This document shows positions 43,851 through 52,492 of a stretch of 64,000 bases of DNA, piece by piece (within the stretch, counting starts at the first letter, position 1; every line of letters starts with the position of its first letter). This stretch comes from Achromobacter seleniivolatilans (GTDB taxonomy: Bacteria; Pseudomonadota; Gammaproteobacteria; Burkholderiales; Burkholderiaceae_B). The notes under the pieces were generated by a model. The model was given only the letters and a program-made list of their open reading frames with translations, did not search any database and had not been told where the DNA came from. The position numbers and the translations under genes were made by a program. The stretch spans positions 868,001 to 932,000 of the forward strand of contig NZ_CP132976.1 of NCBI RefSeq assembly GCF_030864005.1, read 5' to 3'.

Positions 43851-44303
43851 ATGCATTACATCCGCATTGTGGGAATGTTGTTGTTGATCGCTTCAATATC
43901 CGGGTGTGCCAACCTGAATGTCGGGGAAGGCTATCTCAGTATTGGAGAAGCGCTTACCGGCAAACGAGTCGAGCGAACAGAAGATGCAATGGCATCCTGG
44001 GTTGGCAGCGATATCGATGCAGTGGCTGCCGCGTGGGGGCCTCCTTCCTCGGTATATACCAATAAGGATGGCAGCAAGGTTTATGACTATTCCTACACGA
44101 TTACAAAAACCCGAGCGGCCCAAAAGAACGTCTACGGTCAGGTCTTAGCGCCGGGTGAGTCCAGTAGCAGTACGTGCAATCGGGCTTTCCTGGTTGCACC
44201 TGACGGGGTGATAAGCAAGTGGAAAGTGACAACGCCAAGAACGTGTGAATTCACGGGTAAGAAGGTTTCAAAAGAAATCCCCATTCCCCAATCGACCTTC
44301 TGA
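43851..44303 (+). CDS. hypothetical lipoprotein (SmpA-like layout)
   Basis: The protein has 150 residues. Lipobox SISGC (C19). The mature part has SWVGSDIDAVAAAWGPPSSV, a pattern like the helix-turn of BamE/SmpA-type lipoproteins (G-x-P after a helix), then KVYDYSYTITKTRAA and a cysteine pair (STCNRAF, RTCEFTG). Outer-membrane anchoring is likely because the residue after the lipid cysteine is Ala, not Asp. Exact role unknown. Confidence 0.72.
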   Translation: MHYIRIVGMLLLIASISGCANLNVGEGYLSIGEALTGKRVERTEDAMASWVGSDIDAVAAAWGPPSSVYTNKDGSKVYDYSYTITKTRAAQKNVYGQVLAPGESSSSTCNRAFLVAPDGVISKWKVTTPRTCEFTGKKVSKEIPIPQSTF

Positions 44304-44321
44304 AAAGCATTGCAGAATGTG

Positions 44322-44358
44322 GAATCGGGCGCAGATGTACAACATCTGCGCCCGATTC
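44322..44358. terminator. perfect 17-bp stem hairpin between convergent genes
   Basis: Arms 44322-44338 and 44342-44358 are exact reverse complements (core GGGCGCAGATGT / ACATCTGCGCCC) with a three-base loop ACA. It sits between the stops of the lipoprotein gene (+) and the membrane-protein gene (-). There is no T-run on either side, so it could be a bidirectional Rho-assisted terminator or a protein-binding site. Confidence 0.55.
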
Positions 44359-44454
44359 TCATGTGTGAATGCGGCCAGGCCGCGGCGCTGCTCGTGTTCA
44401 CGGACGGCACGCCAGAAGGCAATCAAGCCATCAAGGGCGCGCTGGCTATAAGCC

Positions 44455-45030
44455 TCACCAACGATCTTCCCGCCAGATCCTTCTGATCGCCCGAAATCCG
44501 AACGCCGCAGCACCCAGCGCCACGAGCAGCGCAGCCCATGCCAGCCGTTCGTGCAGCGTCTTGCGCGATACTGCCTGTTCATAGGCGGGCTCAGGGTCCG
44601 CCAGCAGCTCTCCACCTTTGCGCACACCGTGGACCTTTACCGGAATCATTACGTCGAAGGATCGGCCCTGTTGCCGGCCAGCAATTTCAGACGGATCGCG
44701 GTGAACCAATAGTTCCACGCGCTCGGCCGGGGTGAACGATACGCCCATCGCTGCGCCCTGAAGCTGGAATGTCACCCCCTGATAGTCATGTGAATACAAG
44801 CAGCGCAGTGCGGCTATGGGAGCATTTCGGGGGATGGGAGCGAAGCGCGGGCAGGCCTCTACCTGATCAACCTGCAACGCGACCGTGGTCAGCGCGGCAG
44901 GATTGACAGGTACTTCCGTTTTTTTCGCCATTGCGAACAGCTCGGACGAGATCAGGCCCAAGAACAATACCGCAAAGGCTGAAATGCCTACAGGCTTGAG
45001 GATTTCTTTCAGTGCGGTCTGTTCAGTCAT
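44455..45030 (-). CDS. hypothetical membrane protein with periplasmic domain
   Basis: The protein has 191 residues. One N-terminal transmembrane helix (ISAFAVLFLGLISSELFAMA), a periplasmic-type domain of about 110 residues with two cysteines (VEACPRFAP, LRCLYSH), and a C-terminal helix (LAWAALLVALGAAAFGFRAI) followed by basic RRIWREDRW. The layout resembles DUF3592-type proteins. It lies ten bases after the exported-protein gene at 45041-45556, so they form an operon. Confidence 0.7.
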   Translation of the reverse strand: MTEQTALKEILKPVGISAFAVLFLGLISSELFAMAKKTEVPVNPAALTTVALQVDQVEACPRFAPIPRNAPIAALRCLYSHDYQGVTFQLQGAAMGVSFTPAERVELLVHRDPSEIAGRQQGRSFDVMIPVKVHGVRKGGELLADPEPAYEQAVSRKTLHERLAWAALLVALGAAAFGFRAIRRIWREDRW

Positions 45031-45040
45031 TCCACGAATC

Positions 45041-45556
45041 TCAGAGTTTGCTCTCTAGCAGTTTCTGTATTGCCTCGGCGCGGGGCTTGATGTCGTCGGC
45101 ATTGATGTCGGGCGCAAAATTGATCGTGAGCGTGCCGCCCTCGAATTTGAGTCCGTTCGCATAAGCCGAGCTGGGCGCAGTCGCTTCGTCGTACAAGACC
45201 ACGATGTTGGCGAGTTTGTCTTTCAGCGCTTTTTTGCCCATCTCGTCGACAGTGATTCGACGAAGGGCTTCGGTCAGCGGGACAAAATAGATGTTGGTGG
45301 CGTATCCGTCTTCTTTGTACCGGTCAGCTTTGCCGGCCACGGCAAGAGTATCCCACTTGACCTCGACGGGAACCGCATAGCCCGCTGCGGTCTGAACTGC
45401 CTTTAGTTGGGCAGGAAACGTGGTTTCCTGATAAGCCGCGATCGCGCGCCGCTCCGCAAGTCCGGCCCCTTGCGCCTGGACATACGTCACGGGCGCGAGA
45501 GCGACCATTGCGCCAAGAAGCACTCGCCGAACACTGGGAAGGAGGGATAGTCTCAA
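45041..45556 (-). CDS. hypothetical exported protein
   Basis: The protein has 171 residues. Signal peptide RVLLGAMVALAPVTYVQA then QGAGLAERRAIAAYQETTFP. The mature domain is mixed alpha/beta (VPVEVKWDTLAV, YATNIYFVPLTEALRRITVD, GGTLTINFAPDINADDIKPR). No cysteines in the mature part and no recognised family. First gene of a two-gene unit with the membrane protein at 44455-45030. Confidence 0.72.
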   Translation of the reverse strand: MRLSLLPSVRRVLLGAMVALAPVTYVQAQGAGLAERRAIAAYQETTFPAQLKAVQTAAGYAVPVEVKWDTLAVAGKADRYKEDGYATNIYFVPLTEALRRITVDEMGKKALKDKLANIVVLYDEATAPSSAYANGLKFEGGTLTINFAPDINADDIKPRAEAIQKLLESKL

Positions 45557-45905
45557 GGTCTCACCTTTTTGTAGGGAAGCATTTTAGATGTGGTATCAAG
45601 CGATTGATTGACTGCGCGGGGTTTCACGGTGCGCTGTTGGGGGCGCCGGAAACGTGGTCCGCAGGGTCATAGCGTCGCCATTAAAGCGTGAGGCGAAGCG
45701 CTGCAAGTGTACGAAAATTCGTATTCGTTGATGTGAGCTGCGCCAGCCATATTTGGTGATGGGGACGCGCTGTGGCAACCTTGGCCAGGAAATCAGGCGC
45801 GGTATTTTCTTACACACCTTCAGTTTTATTCGCCTTCGGTCGTCTTTTTCGTGCCCCTCGGTCTGCTATAAGAGTACGTACCAAGTCTTTGTAGTGCGAG
45901 GGAAA
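45557..45905. other. divergent promoter region with a candidate operator
   Basis: 349 bases between the exported-protein gene (-) and a lipoprotein gene (+). TACGAA-AA-TTCGTA at 45710-45723 is an inverted repeat suited to a dimeric regulator. No coding potential was seen; the frame opening at 45753 has no support before the ATG at 45906. Confidence 0.45.
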
Positions 45906-46142
45906 ATGTCGATTCAAATGTTGGGCCGCTGCGGCGTTGCGCTGGTTTTGATTGCACTGGGTTCCGGGTGTTCAATGATGGGGCGTGGAGATTCCAGTCG
46001 CAGCAGCGAGTGCAGTTGGTACCGCAGCAGTTGCATCCATGAGGGATCTTACGAGCCGGGTGAGGAGTCCTATGCGGAAGAGGAAGCCAAGCGCTTGAAC
46101 AAGGCTTCGTCGGACAGGTTGCGCCGCAGCTCGGGTAATTAA
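45906..46142 (+). CDS. small lipoprotein
   Basis: The protein has 78 residues. GAGGGAAA precedes the ATG at 45906, which excludes the longer upstream frame. Signal peptide with lipobox LGSGC. The short mature peptide is rich in Ser, Arg and Glu, with a cysteine pair (SECSWYRSSCIHEG) and a charged helical end. Unknown function, probably outer-membrane anchored. Confidence 0.7.
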   Translation: MSIQMLGRCGVALVLIALGSGCSMMGRGDSSRSSECSWYRSSCIHEGSYEPGEESYAEEEAKRLNKASSDRLRRSSGN

Positions 46143-46240
46143 GTATGAGCGGTGCGGTGCGCTAGCCGGGCTGCACCGGCTCCACTATTCAACGGTTTAC
46201 CGCAGCAAGCCCTTTGCGTCTCCAGACCGAGGCGTGTGTA

Positions 46241-46564
46241 TTACCGGACTCCCGGAAATGCGCTCACCCAAGAAACCTTCAAGTCGCCAAAAGCACTGAC
46301 CAGCTGAACGGTAAAGTCAGGGAAGGCGGTGACGATCTCCCATTTACCGCAGCTGTCGGCGAACGCGTTCACCTTCTGCACGTTCAGGTCGGCAAAAGCG
46401 TTGACCTCTTGGACTTTGATGTCGGCAAAGGCGGTAACGAACTGCACTTTGCCACGTAGCGGAATGCCGTTGTAGGTGCAATGGGACTTGTCCAGACCAT
46501 CGGCATAAGAGATAACAGGCGCGGCAATGAGCGCGGCCAGAATGACGTGCTTGACGCATTTCAT
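46241..46564 (-). CDS. exported 11-residue-repeat protein (DUF6150-like)
   Basis: The protein has 107 residues. A signal peptide (MKCVKHVILAALIAAPVISYA) is followed, after CTYNGIPLRGKVQF, by five repeats of the form VxAFxDxxVQx: VTAFADIKVQE, VNAFADLNVQK, VNAFADSCGKWEI, VTAFPDFTVQL and VSAFGDLKVSW. Such short hydrophobic-Asp repeats suggest a small beta-solenoid. From memory it resembles DUF6150 proteins. Two cysteines could brace the fold. Predicted periplasmic; function unknown. Confidence 0.72.
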   Translation of the reverse strand: MKCVKHVILAALIAAPVISYADGLDKSHCTYNGIPLRGKVQFVTAFADIKVQEVNAFADLNVQKVNAFADSCGKWEIVTAFPDFTVQLVSAFGDLKVSWVSAFPGVR

Positions 46565-46754
46565 GACGGGGATATTTTGGGTTGAGAGTCAGCAGTGGCG
46601 GCTAGCTTAATGCAGCCAGCGCCCGGCTATCCACGTTTGGTTATGGTTTGAAACCACTACTCCGCTTGTCGTCAAGCTAGTAGTGACCGCAGCTCATCTA
46701 CAATCGCTGGCCTTACCGGTTGCATCCTCGCGCCGGACAGCAGCCACAGGTAGC

Positions 46755-47669
46755 ATGACGCGCGCGAAGAAAGCAGCCCCCAGAACAAGAAGTTCGTCAG
46801 CCAGGACTCAATCCAAATCCGTCAACCGTATCGGCAGATCTCTGCGCGCCTTGGTTATCACCGCGATAACCAGCTTCGGCGCTGCGACGTATTTGCTGAA
46901 TCCTCACTGGCGGCCACAGTTTTCGCTGGACCAGATTCTGAGCTATCTGCCGCGCCCGGCGTCGCAGGAGCAGACAGCGCCCATCGCGAAGCCGACGGGG
47001 GCGATGGTCCAGACCACATTCGTCAGTTGTCCGCAGTTTTTTCCCGACGGAAAATTACCCGCCGTGCCAGCCAGCCAAGGGCTGCGCGAGCTGTGCTTTT
47101 CGGCGTTCGCGGTGTTGCATAGCGGACAGACCAAGACGCCCGTGTTTGTGGCTGAACGCCTGAATCGCAAGACCTTGTCGCAAGCGCAGGGGTTGCAGCG
47201 GACCGACAAGTTCTACGCCGATGCGCGATTGCCCAAGGCCGAGCGGTCCGACCTGGACGACTACAAGGGCTCGGGGTTCTCGCGCGGTCACATGGCTCCC
47301 GCGGGCGACATGTCCACCAAAGAAGCCATGGCGCAGAGCTTCTCGCTGGCCAACATGGTGCCGCAGGATCAGACGCATAACGCCGGGCCGTGGAGCCGCA
47401 TCGAGCAGGACACCAGGAAGTACGTGATGCATGCGGCCGGGGACGTCTACGTGTTCACGGGTCCTGTTTATGCGGAAAAACCCAAGACAATCGGCTTTGG
47501 CGTCGCTATTCCCAGCTATATCTATAAGGTCGTGTACGACGCGACGACGGGCCGGTCCTGGGTGCACTGGCAGGCCAACGCGGCCAGCACGAAGGCCGGG
47601 CCGCCTATCGACTACGCCGAGTTCGTGCGGCGCACGGGGATGCAGTTGCTGCCGGCTTCCCAGCACTGA
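46755..47669 (+). CDS. DNA/RNA non-specific endonuclease (NUC1/EndoG family), membrane-anchored
   Basis: About 304 residues from the ATG at 46755; a GTG at 46683 is also possible. Basic N-terminus, then one hydrophobic segment (RALVITAITSFGAATYLL) acting as signal anchor. The NUC1 domain has SRGHMAPAGD (catalytic H179 in the S/DRGH motif) and SLANMVPQDQTHNAGPW with the Mg-binding Asn expected at N209. Predicted to degrade nucleic acids on the periplasmic side or outside. Alone in its unit; a short hairpin with a T-run follows. Confidence 0.87.
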   Translation: MTRAKKAAPRTRSSSARTQSKSVNRIGRSLRALVITAITSFGAATYLLNPHWRPQFSLDQILSYLPRPASQEQTAPIAKPTGAMVQTTFVSCPQFFPDGKLPAVPASQGLRELCFSAFAVLHSGQTKTPVFVAERLNRKTLSQAQGLQRTDKFYADARLPKAERSDLDDYKGSGFSRGHMAPAGDMSTKEAMAQSFSLANMVPQDQTHNAGPWSRIEQDTRKYVMHAAGDVYVFTGPVYAEKPKTIGFGVAIPSYIYKVVYDATTGRSWVHWQANAASTKAGPPIDYAEFVRRTGMQLLPASQH

Positions 47670-47721
47670 GGCAAATAGACCGGGCTTGCGGCTCAGATCT
47701 ATCAAGTTGAAACATCCATAG

Positions 47722-47743
47722 ACCATCCACTTGGATGGTTTTA
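47722..47743 (+). terminator. small intrinsic terminator after the nuclease gene
   Basis: CCATCC-ACTT-GGATGG stem-loop followed by TTTTATT. It overlaps the first codons of a possible TTG-started upstream extension of the next gene, which argues for that gene starting at the ATG 47755. Confidence 0.55.
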
Positions 47744-47754
47744 TTGTTCGTTTC

Positions 47755-48177
47755 ATGCCTCCGCGTCCTCCAAAACTCGCTTCCGCTCCCAAGCCTTCCG
47801 ACGAAAAGATCACGATCAACCTGGGTTATGTCGACCTGGGCCAAATTGATCTTCTGGTCCAGGAAGGGTTCTACGCGAATCGCACTGACCTGATCCGAAC
47901 CGCCATCCGCAATCAGCTGGCGACGCATGGCGATGCCGTGCGTCAGGCGGTTAGCCGGAAGACGCTGGTGCTGGGTATTCAGCACTACACCGCTCAGGAT
48001 TTGCTGGCGGTTCAGGCTGCCGGCGAAATGTTGCAGATTCGCGTGTTGGGTCTGGCGACGATCGCCGCCGACGTCACGCCCGAGCTTGCGCTTGCCACGA
48101 TTGAATCCGTGACGGTTTTGGGGGCTTTGCACGCCAGCCCCGCCGTCAAGACTGCCCTGCGTCAGCGCATTCGCTGA
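47755..48177 (+). CDS. ribbon-helix-helix (CopG-like) regulator
   Basis: About 140 residues from the ATG at 47755. Ribbon-helix-helix fold at residues about 15-60: EKITINLGYVDLGQIDLLVQ, GFYANRTDLIRTAIRNQL, the classic strand-helix-helix with the N-cap Asn-Arg. The C-terminal half (about 65-140) is a dimerising or ligand-binding extension of unknown type. It ends 30 bases before the PHB-depolymerase-like gene and may regulate it. Confidence 0.78.
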   Translation: MPPRPPKLASAPKPSDEKITINLGYVDLGQIDLLVQEGFYANRTDLIRTAIRNQLATHGDAVRQAVSRKTLVLGIQHYTAQDLLAVQAAGEMLQIRVLGLATIAADVTPELALATIESVTVLGALHASPAVKTALRQRIR

Positions 48178-48206
48178 CACCTCCCCAGCCGCTTGAAGGT
48201 CACACC

Positions 48207-49373
48207 ATGCACCCTGAATTTCAGCAGCTTATGAGTCAAGCCACTCAGCTCACCCGTGCCGGCAATTTGGCCGAAGCGACCGCCGCCATTCAAGCCGCGC
48301 TGCGCGGCGTGCAACCCGCCGGCCGATCCGATGCCGGATTTTCCACGCAGACTTTTAGCCGTCCTTTCGCGCAACCAGCAGTATCCCCGTACGACGGTGC
48401 GGACGTCATTGACGTCGAAGCCCGGGTGATTCCTGAGCGCGCGAACTCATCATCTGCTGCACACGCTAGTACCTCTGCGGATGAGCACGTCACTGCGCCG
48501 GTTCGCGAGCCGTCCTTGTCTGGCGACACCTTCACCTCGGGCTCCTTCCGCAATGCGGCAGGCCTGCGCCACTACAAGCTGTATGTGCCGCCCGGCGCGG
48601 CGGACAAGCCCATGCCCTTGGTGGTGATGTTGCACGGCTGCACACAAGACGCTGATGACTTTGCCGCGGGCACCGCGATGAACGACGCGGCGCGGGAGCA
48701 GGGCTTTTATGTGCTGTACCCGGTGCAATCGCGTGAGGCCAATCCGCAAAAATGCTGGAACTGGTTCAAGCACAATCATCAAGAAGCGGGCCGTGGCGAA
48801 CCGTCCATCTTGGCCGGGATGACGCGTGAAATCATGGCCTCGCACAACATTGATCCGCGCCGTGTTTATGTTGCGGGTCTGTCAGCAGGCGGTGCGATGG
48901 CGGCAATTCTCGGCCGTGCGTATCCGGAGCTTTTTGCCGCTGCCGGTGTGCACTCGGGACTGGCGGCTGGCGTGGCGAAGGATCTGCCATCGGCGCTTTC
49001 TGCGATGAATGGCGCAGGCAATCGGACCGTCCCGCCAGGGAGTTCGGCGGTCCCGACGATTGTCTTTCACGGCGACCGCGACGCGACCGTGCATCCTGGC
49101 AACGCCGATACCGTGGTTGCCGCCAGCGCAGGTGCAAGCGCCCGGGCGGAAAGCCAGCGGGTGGCCGGATTGAACAATAAGCGCGACAGCACGAAGCGCG
49201 TATACCGGAATCAGGCAGGTGACGTCGTTGCCGAGTATTGGACGATTCATGGCGCAGGCCACGCTTGGGCGGGCGGCACTGAACGAGGTTCCTACACGGA
49301 CCGCGCAGGTCCTGACGCTACGGCTGAGATGCTGCGATTCTTTTTCGAGCATCCCTTGGCGGGCAGGCCCTGA
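48207..49373 (+). CDS. PHB depolymerase-family esterase (LpqC-like)
   Basis: The protein has 388 residues. The N-terminal 110 residues begin with a helical MHPEFQQLMSQATQL segment and a Pro/Ser-rich linker; they lack a classic signal peptide. The alpha/beta-hydrolase domain has the oxyanion motif VVMLHGCTQDADDFA, nucleophile GLSAGGA (S226), acid in VFHGDRDATV and His in GAGHAWAGG. It is therefore a probable intracellular polyester or ester hydrolase of the esterase_phb type. It follows the ribbon-helix-helix gene in one transcript. Confidence 0.9.
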   Translation: MHPEFQQLMSQATQLTRAGNLAEATAAIQAALRGVQPAGRSDAGFSTQTFSRPFAQPAVSPYDGADVIDVEARVIPERANSSSAAHASTSADEHVTAPVREPSLSGDTFTSGSFRNAAGLRHYKLYVPPGAADKPMPLVVMLHGCTQDADDFAAGTAMNDAAREQGFYVLYPVQSREANPQKCWNWFKHNHQEAGRGEPSILAGMTREIMASHNIDPRRVYVAGLSAGGAMAAILGRAYPELFAAAGVHSGLAAGVAKDLPSALSAMNGAGNRTVPPGSSAVPTIVFHGDRDATVHPGNADTVVAASAGASARAESQRVAGLNNKRDSTKRVYRNQAGDVVAEYWTIHGAGHAWAGGTERGSYTDRAGPDATAEMLRFFFEHPLAGRP

Positions 49374-49462
49374 TGGCGGCGGGCATGTATCTTGCGGATA
49401 GCTGGCCGCTGACACCGTAAATGCCGTCAAATACTATGAACCATCAATCACCAGGAGGCGCA

Positions 49463-49699
49463 ATGGATTGCTCTGTTGAAGGGAAGGTAGCTTTTGCGGA
49501 TGGCTTTTCTTATCACTTCGCGACCGTGGACGCCGCCTTGGCATTCGCGGACTGCGTGAAAAGTTCGCAGCAACCGGCGCAGTGCGCGGCGACCCACGGT
49601 TGCACGCAGACCGTCAAACTTGAAGTCGTTAAATCGGATGACGAAGAGGAAGAAGAGCAAGATCAAGCAGCCCAAAACAGCCGGCCTTCAGGCGGCTGA
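49463..49699 (+). CDS. small hypothetical protein with acidic tail
   Basis: The protein has 78 residues. The ATG at 49463 is chosen because AGGAGG stands just upstream; the frame is open from 49421. Sequence MDCSVEGKVAFADGFSYHFA, then two Cys-containing turns (FADCVKSSQQPAQCAATHGC) and a poly-Asp/Glu tail. It may bind metal or a disulfide partner, but no family was recognised. An intrinsic terminator follows after 29 bases. Confidence 0.7.
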   Translation: MDCSVEGKVAFADGFSYHFATVDAALAFADCVKSSQQPAQCAATHGCTQTVKLEVVKSDDEEEEEQDQAAQNSRPSGG

Positions 49700-49727
49700 T
49701 TTCCGGCGCCTGCCTTGATGTGAGATC

Positions 49728-49758
49728 AAACCGGCCAGAGTCATTGGCCGGTTTTTTT
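49728..49758 (+). terminator. intrinsic terminator
   Basis: AAACCGGCCA / TGGCCGGTTT (ten base pairs, loop GAGTCAT) running into a T-run. It ends the small acidic-tail protein's transcript and, with A/T on both sides, can also serve the convergent response-regulator gene. Confidence 0.88.
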
Positions 49759-49778
49759 GCGCCCGTCAATCGGGGGGC

Positions 49779-50426
49779 TTATTTGGGTTTTCCCAACAAG
49801 CCGCCGCGCCGCGCCACCCACGTGGCCTGCGTGCGGTTGGGCACTCCCAGCGTCGCAAGGATGGCAGTGATATGGGTCTTGACCGTTTTCTCAGCGACGC
49901 CCAGATGTGCCGATATTTCACGGTTGGCCATGCCATCGCACATCAGGCGCAGCACGTCGCCCTGGCGCGGGGTGAGCTCGCTTAACAAGGCGACCTCATC
50001 CGTGGGATGTCCGTGCGCCGGTGTAGGCAGAGGCGGGCGCAGGTGCGCGTCCAGCGATTGCGGCAGTTGGATTTGCGCCAGCGCCGACAGCAAGCTTTGG
50101 CTGTTCGCCGACTTATGCAGAAAACCGCGTGCGCCCGCCATCATGGCGCGGTCGCGGTCTTGCGGGTCTTCAGAGGCGGACATCACCAGTATGCGAATGC
50201 CCGGCCGCAATTGCCGCAGGCGCTTGAGCAGCGCGCTGCCGCCGATGTCTGGCAGGTAATAGTCCATGATCACGCAACTGATATCCGATCTGGACTCAAG
50301 CGTGGCGATGGCCTCGTTGCCGCTTGCGACCGGGCAAATATCCAACGTGGGGGCCAAATGGGCGATGGTCAGCATCAGACCTTCGCGGAACATCGCGTGG
50401 TCGTCGATCAGCAGCACGGCGGTCAC
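49779..50426 (-). CDS. NarL/FixJ-type response regulator
   Basis: The protein has 215 residues. Receiver domain: LLIDDH with acidic pocket, phosphoacceptor D55 (CVIMDYYLPD), Ser in VMSASED and Lys in FLHKSA. Linker, then LuxR-type HTH (LTPRQGDVLRLMCDGMANRE; GVAEKTVKTHITAILATLGV). No sensor kinase is adjacent, so it is an orphan regulator here. Confidence 0.92.
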   Translation of the reverse strand: MTAVLLIDDHAMFREGLMLTIAHLAPTLDICPVASGNEAIATLESRSDISCVIMDYYLPDIGGSALLKRLRQLRPGIRILVMSASEDPQDRDRAMMAGARGFLHKSANSQSLLSALAQIQLPQSLDAHLRPPLPTPAHGHPTDEVALLSELTPRQGDVLRLMCDGMANREISAHLGVAEKTVKTHITAILATLGVPNRTQATWVARRGGLLGKPK

Positions 50427-50739
50427 TGGGAGGCTCCGGGGAAAAGGGTCTGGTAGTGGCGGATGTGCCGCAAGTCGGGACCATCAAATATCAAGGCGCC
50501 AGCAGAAAAGATCCCTGCGCAGGATGCGCTGACATGGTGTTGACGCGTAAAAATTTAACAAAGGGCCTCTGCCCAGTCAACGAAATGCGGGGCGGTTGCA
50601 GATGTGGACGACACGCCACATAGGACTAAAGTCCCATGCGCATTGCAGGCAGACGCGTTATTTCTGAACGCGGTTGAAATCCCATCGGGCCGCTGCTGCG
50701 GATCAATGTTGCGAATACATCGGGAACGGACAAGTGGCC
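50427..50739. other. intergenic stretch with a small palindrome
   Basis: 313 bases between the response-regulator start and the carbonic anhydrase stop, both on minus. GGACT-AA-AGTCC at 50623-50634 is a compact inverted repeat and possible regulator site. No gene seen; the forward frames here have shadow-like composition. Confidence 0.45.
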
Positions 50740-51462
50740 TTACATCAGCGTGACTTTGCCCGTCGCCAAGTCGTAGACGCCGCCAGCGACGGAAAGCTTT
50801 TTCTGCTGCACCAAGTCTTGCAAGACCGGTTGCGCCGTTTTCAAACGATCAACCGCCAGACGCACATTCTCCGCGATTGCCGCAGCGAGCAGGTCGGCTG
50901 CACCAGAGCGGCGCGCGAACTCGACAGCGGGTTTGATCGCATTGACCAGCGCAGGCAGATGACCAGGCAACTGGGCGTTGTCCTTCAGCACCTTCACCGT
51001 CGCGTCCACCGCGCCGCAATTGCTGTGGCCAAGCACCAGGATCAGTGGCGCATGCAAGAACACCGTTCCGTATTCCAAACTGGCCAAGCCGTCGTCGTTT
51101 ACGAAGTTGCCCGCAAGACGCACGATGAACAGGTCACCGGGAGCTTGGTCAAACGCCAATTCGGGCGCAACCCGGGAATCGGAACAACTCAGAATGGCGG
51201 CAATGGGTTTTTGCGTTTTGACCCGGGCAGCGCGCCCCGCCGAATAGTCCCGCGTCTGGGGCCTATTGGCCACATAGCGGGCGTTACCGGCCATCAGGCG
51301 CTTCAATGCCGCATCGGGGCCGATATCGTTGGATGGCACTGCGGCGTGGGCGGCTCCCAGCCACCCCGTGCTGCTGACGGCGGCGATGGCCGCCGCGCCC
51401 AACAGGACACGGCGCTGACGATTGATATGCAGGCAGGCAAGAAAAGATGAACAGTCGCACAT
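50740..51462 (-). CDS. beta-class carbonic anhydrase with Tat-like export signal
   Basis: The protein has 240 residues; the ATG at 51462 has AGGAG upstream. Zinc ligands of beta carbonic anhydrases are C93 and D95-R97 (LSCSDSRVAPE) and H146/C149 (LGHSNCGAVDA). The N-terminus carries NRQRRVLLGAAAIAAV, a twin-arginine-type signal followed by a WLGAAHA cleavage site, so the enzyme is predicted to work in the periplasm. It interconverts CO2 and bicarbonate. Single-gene unit. Confidence 0.9.
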   Translation of the reverse strand: MCDCSSFLACLHINRQRRVLLGAAAIAAVSSTGWLGAAHAAVPSNDIGPDAALKRLMAGNARYVANRPQTRDYSAGRAARVKTQKPIAAILSCSDSRVAPELAFDQAPGDLFIVRLAGNFVNDDGLASLEYGTVFLHAPLILVLGHSNCGAVDATVKVLKDNAQLPGHLPALVNAIKPAVEFARRSGAADLLAAAIAENVRLAVDRLKTAQPVLQDLVQQKKLSVAGGVYDLATGKVTLM

Positions 51463-51648
51463 GGGGCTCTCCTGAAAGACGGGGTGTCCAGAGAAACGTG
51501 CGTCCCTATTGTGCTGCCGCATCGCGGTGCGGCAGCGTATTTTTTTGGATGATGACGTATTACAGGGTGCGTTTGCGATACCAGCTTGAAGCCGGACGGC
51601 TGGTGTATGTGTGCCTGCGGGCAACTCGCTGCTTGGCAATGCTGCCAG

Positions 51649-52179
51649 TCAGGCTTGCTGTGTCTCGTTGGCAGCAGACGGGTGGCTTCCGGGCTTGCCG
51701 TAATACAGGCGTGCACAGATGGCGCTGCCTATGGCGCCCGGCAAGGCGCCAACGAACAGAGGGAATATGAACTCGGTCCAGCTCATTTCCCAACGGCTGA
51801 ATGCCAGAAATAAAGAGAAGCCGTATAAGCCGCCGATGGCCGTCATCCTGCCCCAAGCACGCCACGATGACACCGCGGGCTTGAGGGCGCCAGCGGCCGC
51901 CCCGCACATCAACGCAGGAACCAGTCCAAATAGATAGAACCAGGGCGCGCCCAATAAAGCCAGACTTAGCGAATTAGCGTCCCACGTAACAATTGCCAAA
52001 CCCAGCGTGACTGCCATGCCTCCGGCCAACGGAGCCAGAAACGCATATATCGCGGCGCCAGCAAATACGTCGCTAATGATGCGGCGTCCGGTGTCACCTG
52101 GATTGGGGTGGCGCAAGCGGTAGATCACGCAAACCAGCGTGATCAATAGCAAAGCGGCCAGGCAGAGAGTGAGGTTCAT
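51649..52179 (-). CDS. hypothetical multi-helix membrane protein
   Basis: The protein has 176 residues; the start at 52179 gives an N-terminal hydrophobic helix (MNLTLCLAALLLITLVCVIY). Further helices: FAGAAIYAFLAPLAGGMAVT, LLGAPWFYLFGLVPALMCGA, MTAIGGLYGFSLFLAF and FIFPLFVGALPGAIGSAICA. No motif was recognised. It may be a small permease-like or immunity-type protein. Confidence 0.7.
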   Translation of the reverse strand: MNLTLCLAALLLITLVCVIYRLRHPNPGDTGRRIISDVFAGAAIYAFLAPLAGGMAVTLGLAIVTWDANSLSLALLGAPWFYLFGLVPALMCGAAAGALKPAVSSWRAWGRMTAIGGLYGFSLFLAFSRWEMSWTEFIFPLFVGALPGAIGSAICARLYYGKPGSHPSAANETQQA

Positions 52180-52492
52180 CGCATTATTCTGGCATACGCG
52201 GCAGTTGGCGCTGTCAGCGCGCAGGTCTGGCGTCTGCTGTATTGGTGGGGCTACGGGTATACGCGATGTCATGCACCACGTCGGGGCTTGAATGCCTTGG
52301 GGAGAGTGAATTGTTCAGGGGATTCAAACGTTACATCGTCAAAATGCAGATGACGCATTGATCCGTTGCATTGGATGCAAGTAGTATTCAGTCCCGCGTG
52401 GCGTCGCCATAGCGGCCATATTTACGCGTATTGCTTCGCTGTCCGCCTGGGGGCAGACATAGCCGGCAACGATCGCTTCTACGTTTATCTCC
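52180..52492. other. divergent intergenic region
   Basis: 313 bases between the membrane protein (-) and the LuxR-type regulator (+). No gene, repeat or convincing promoter box was identified. Confidence 0.4.
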
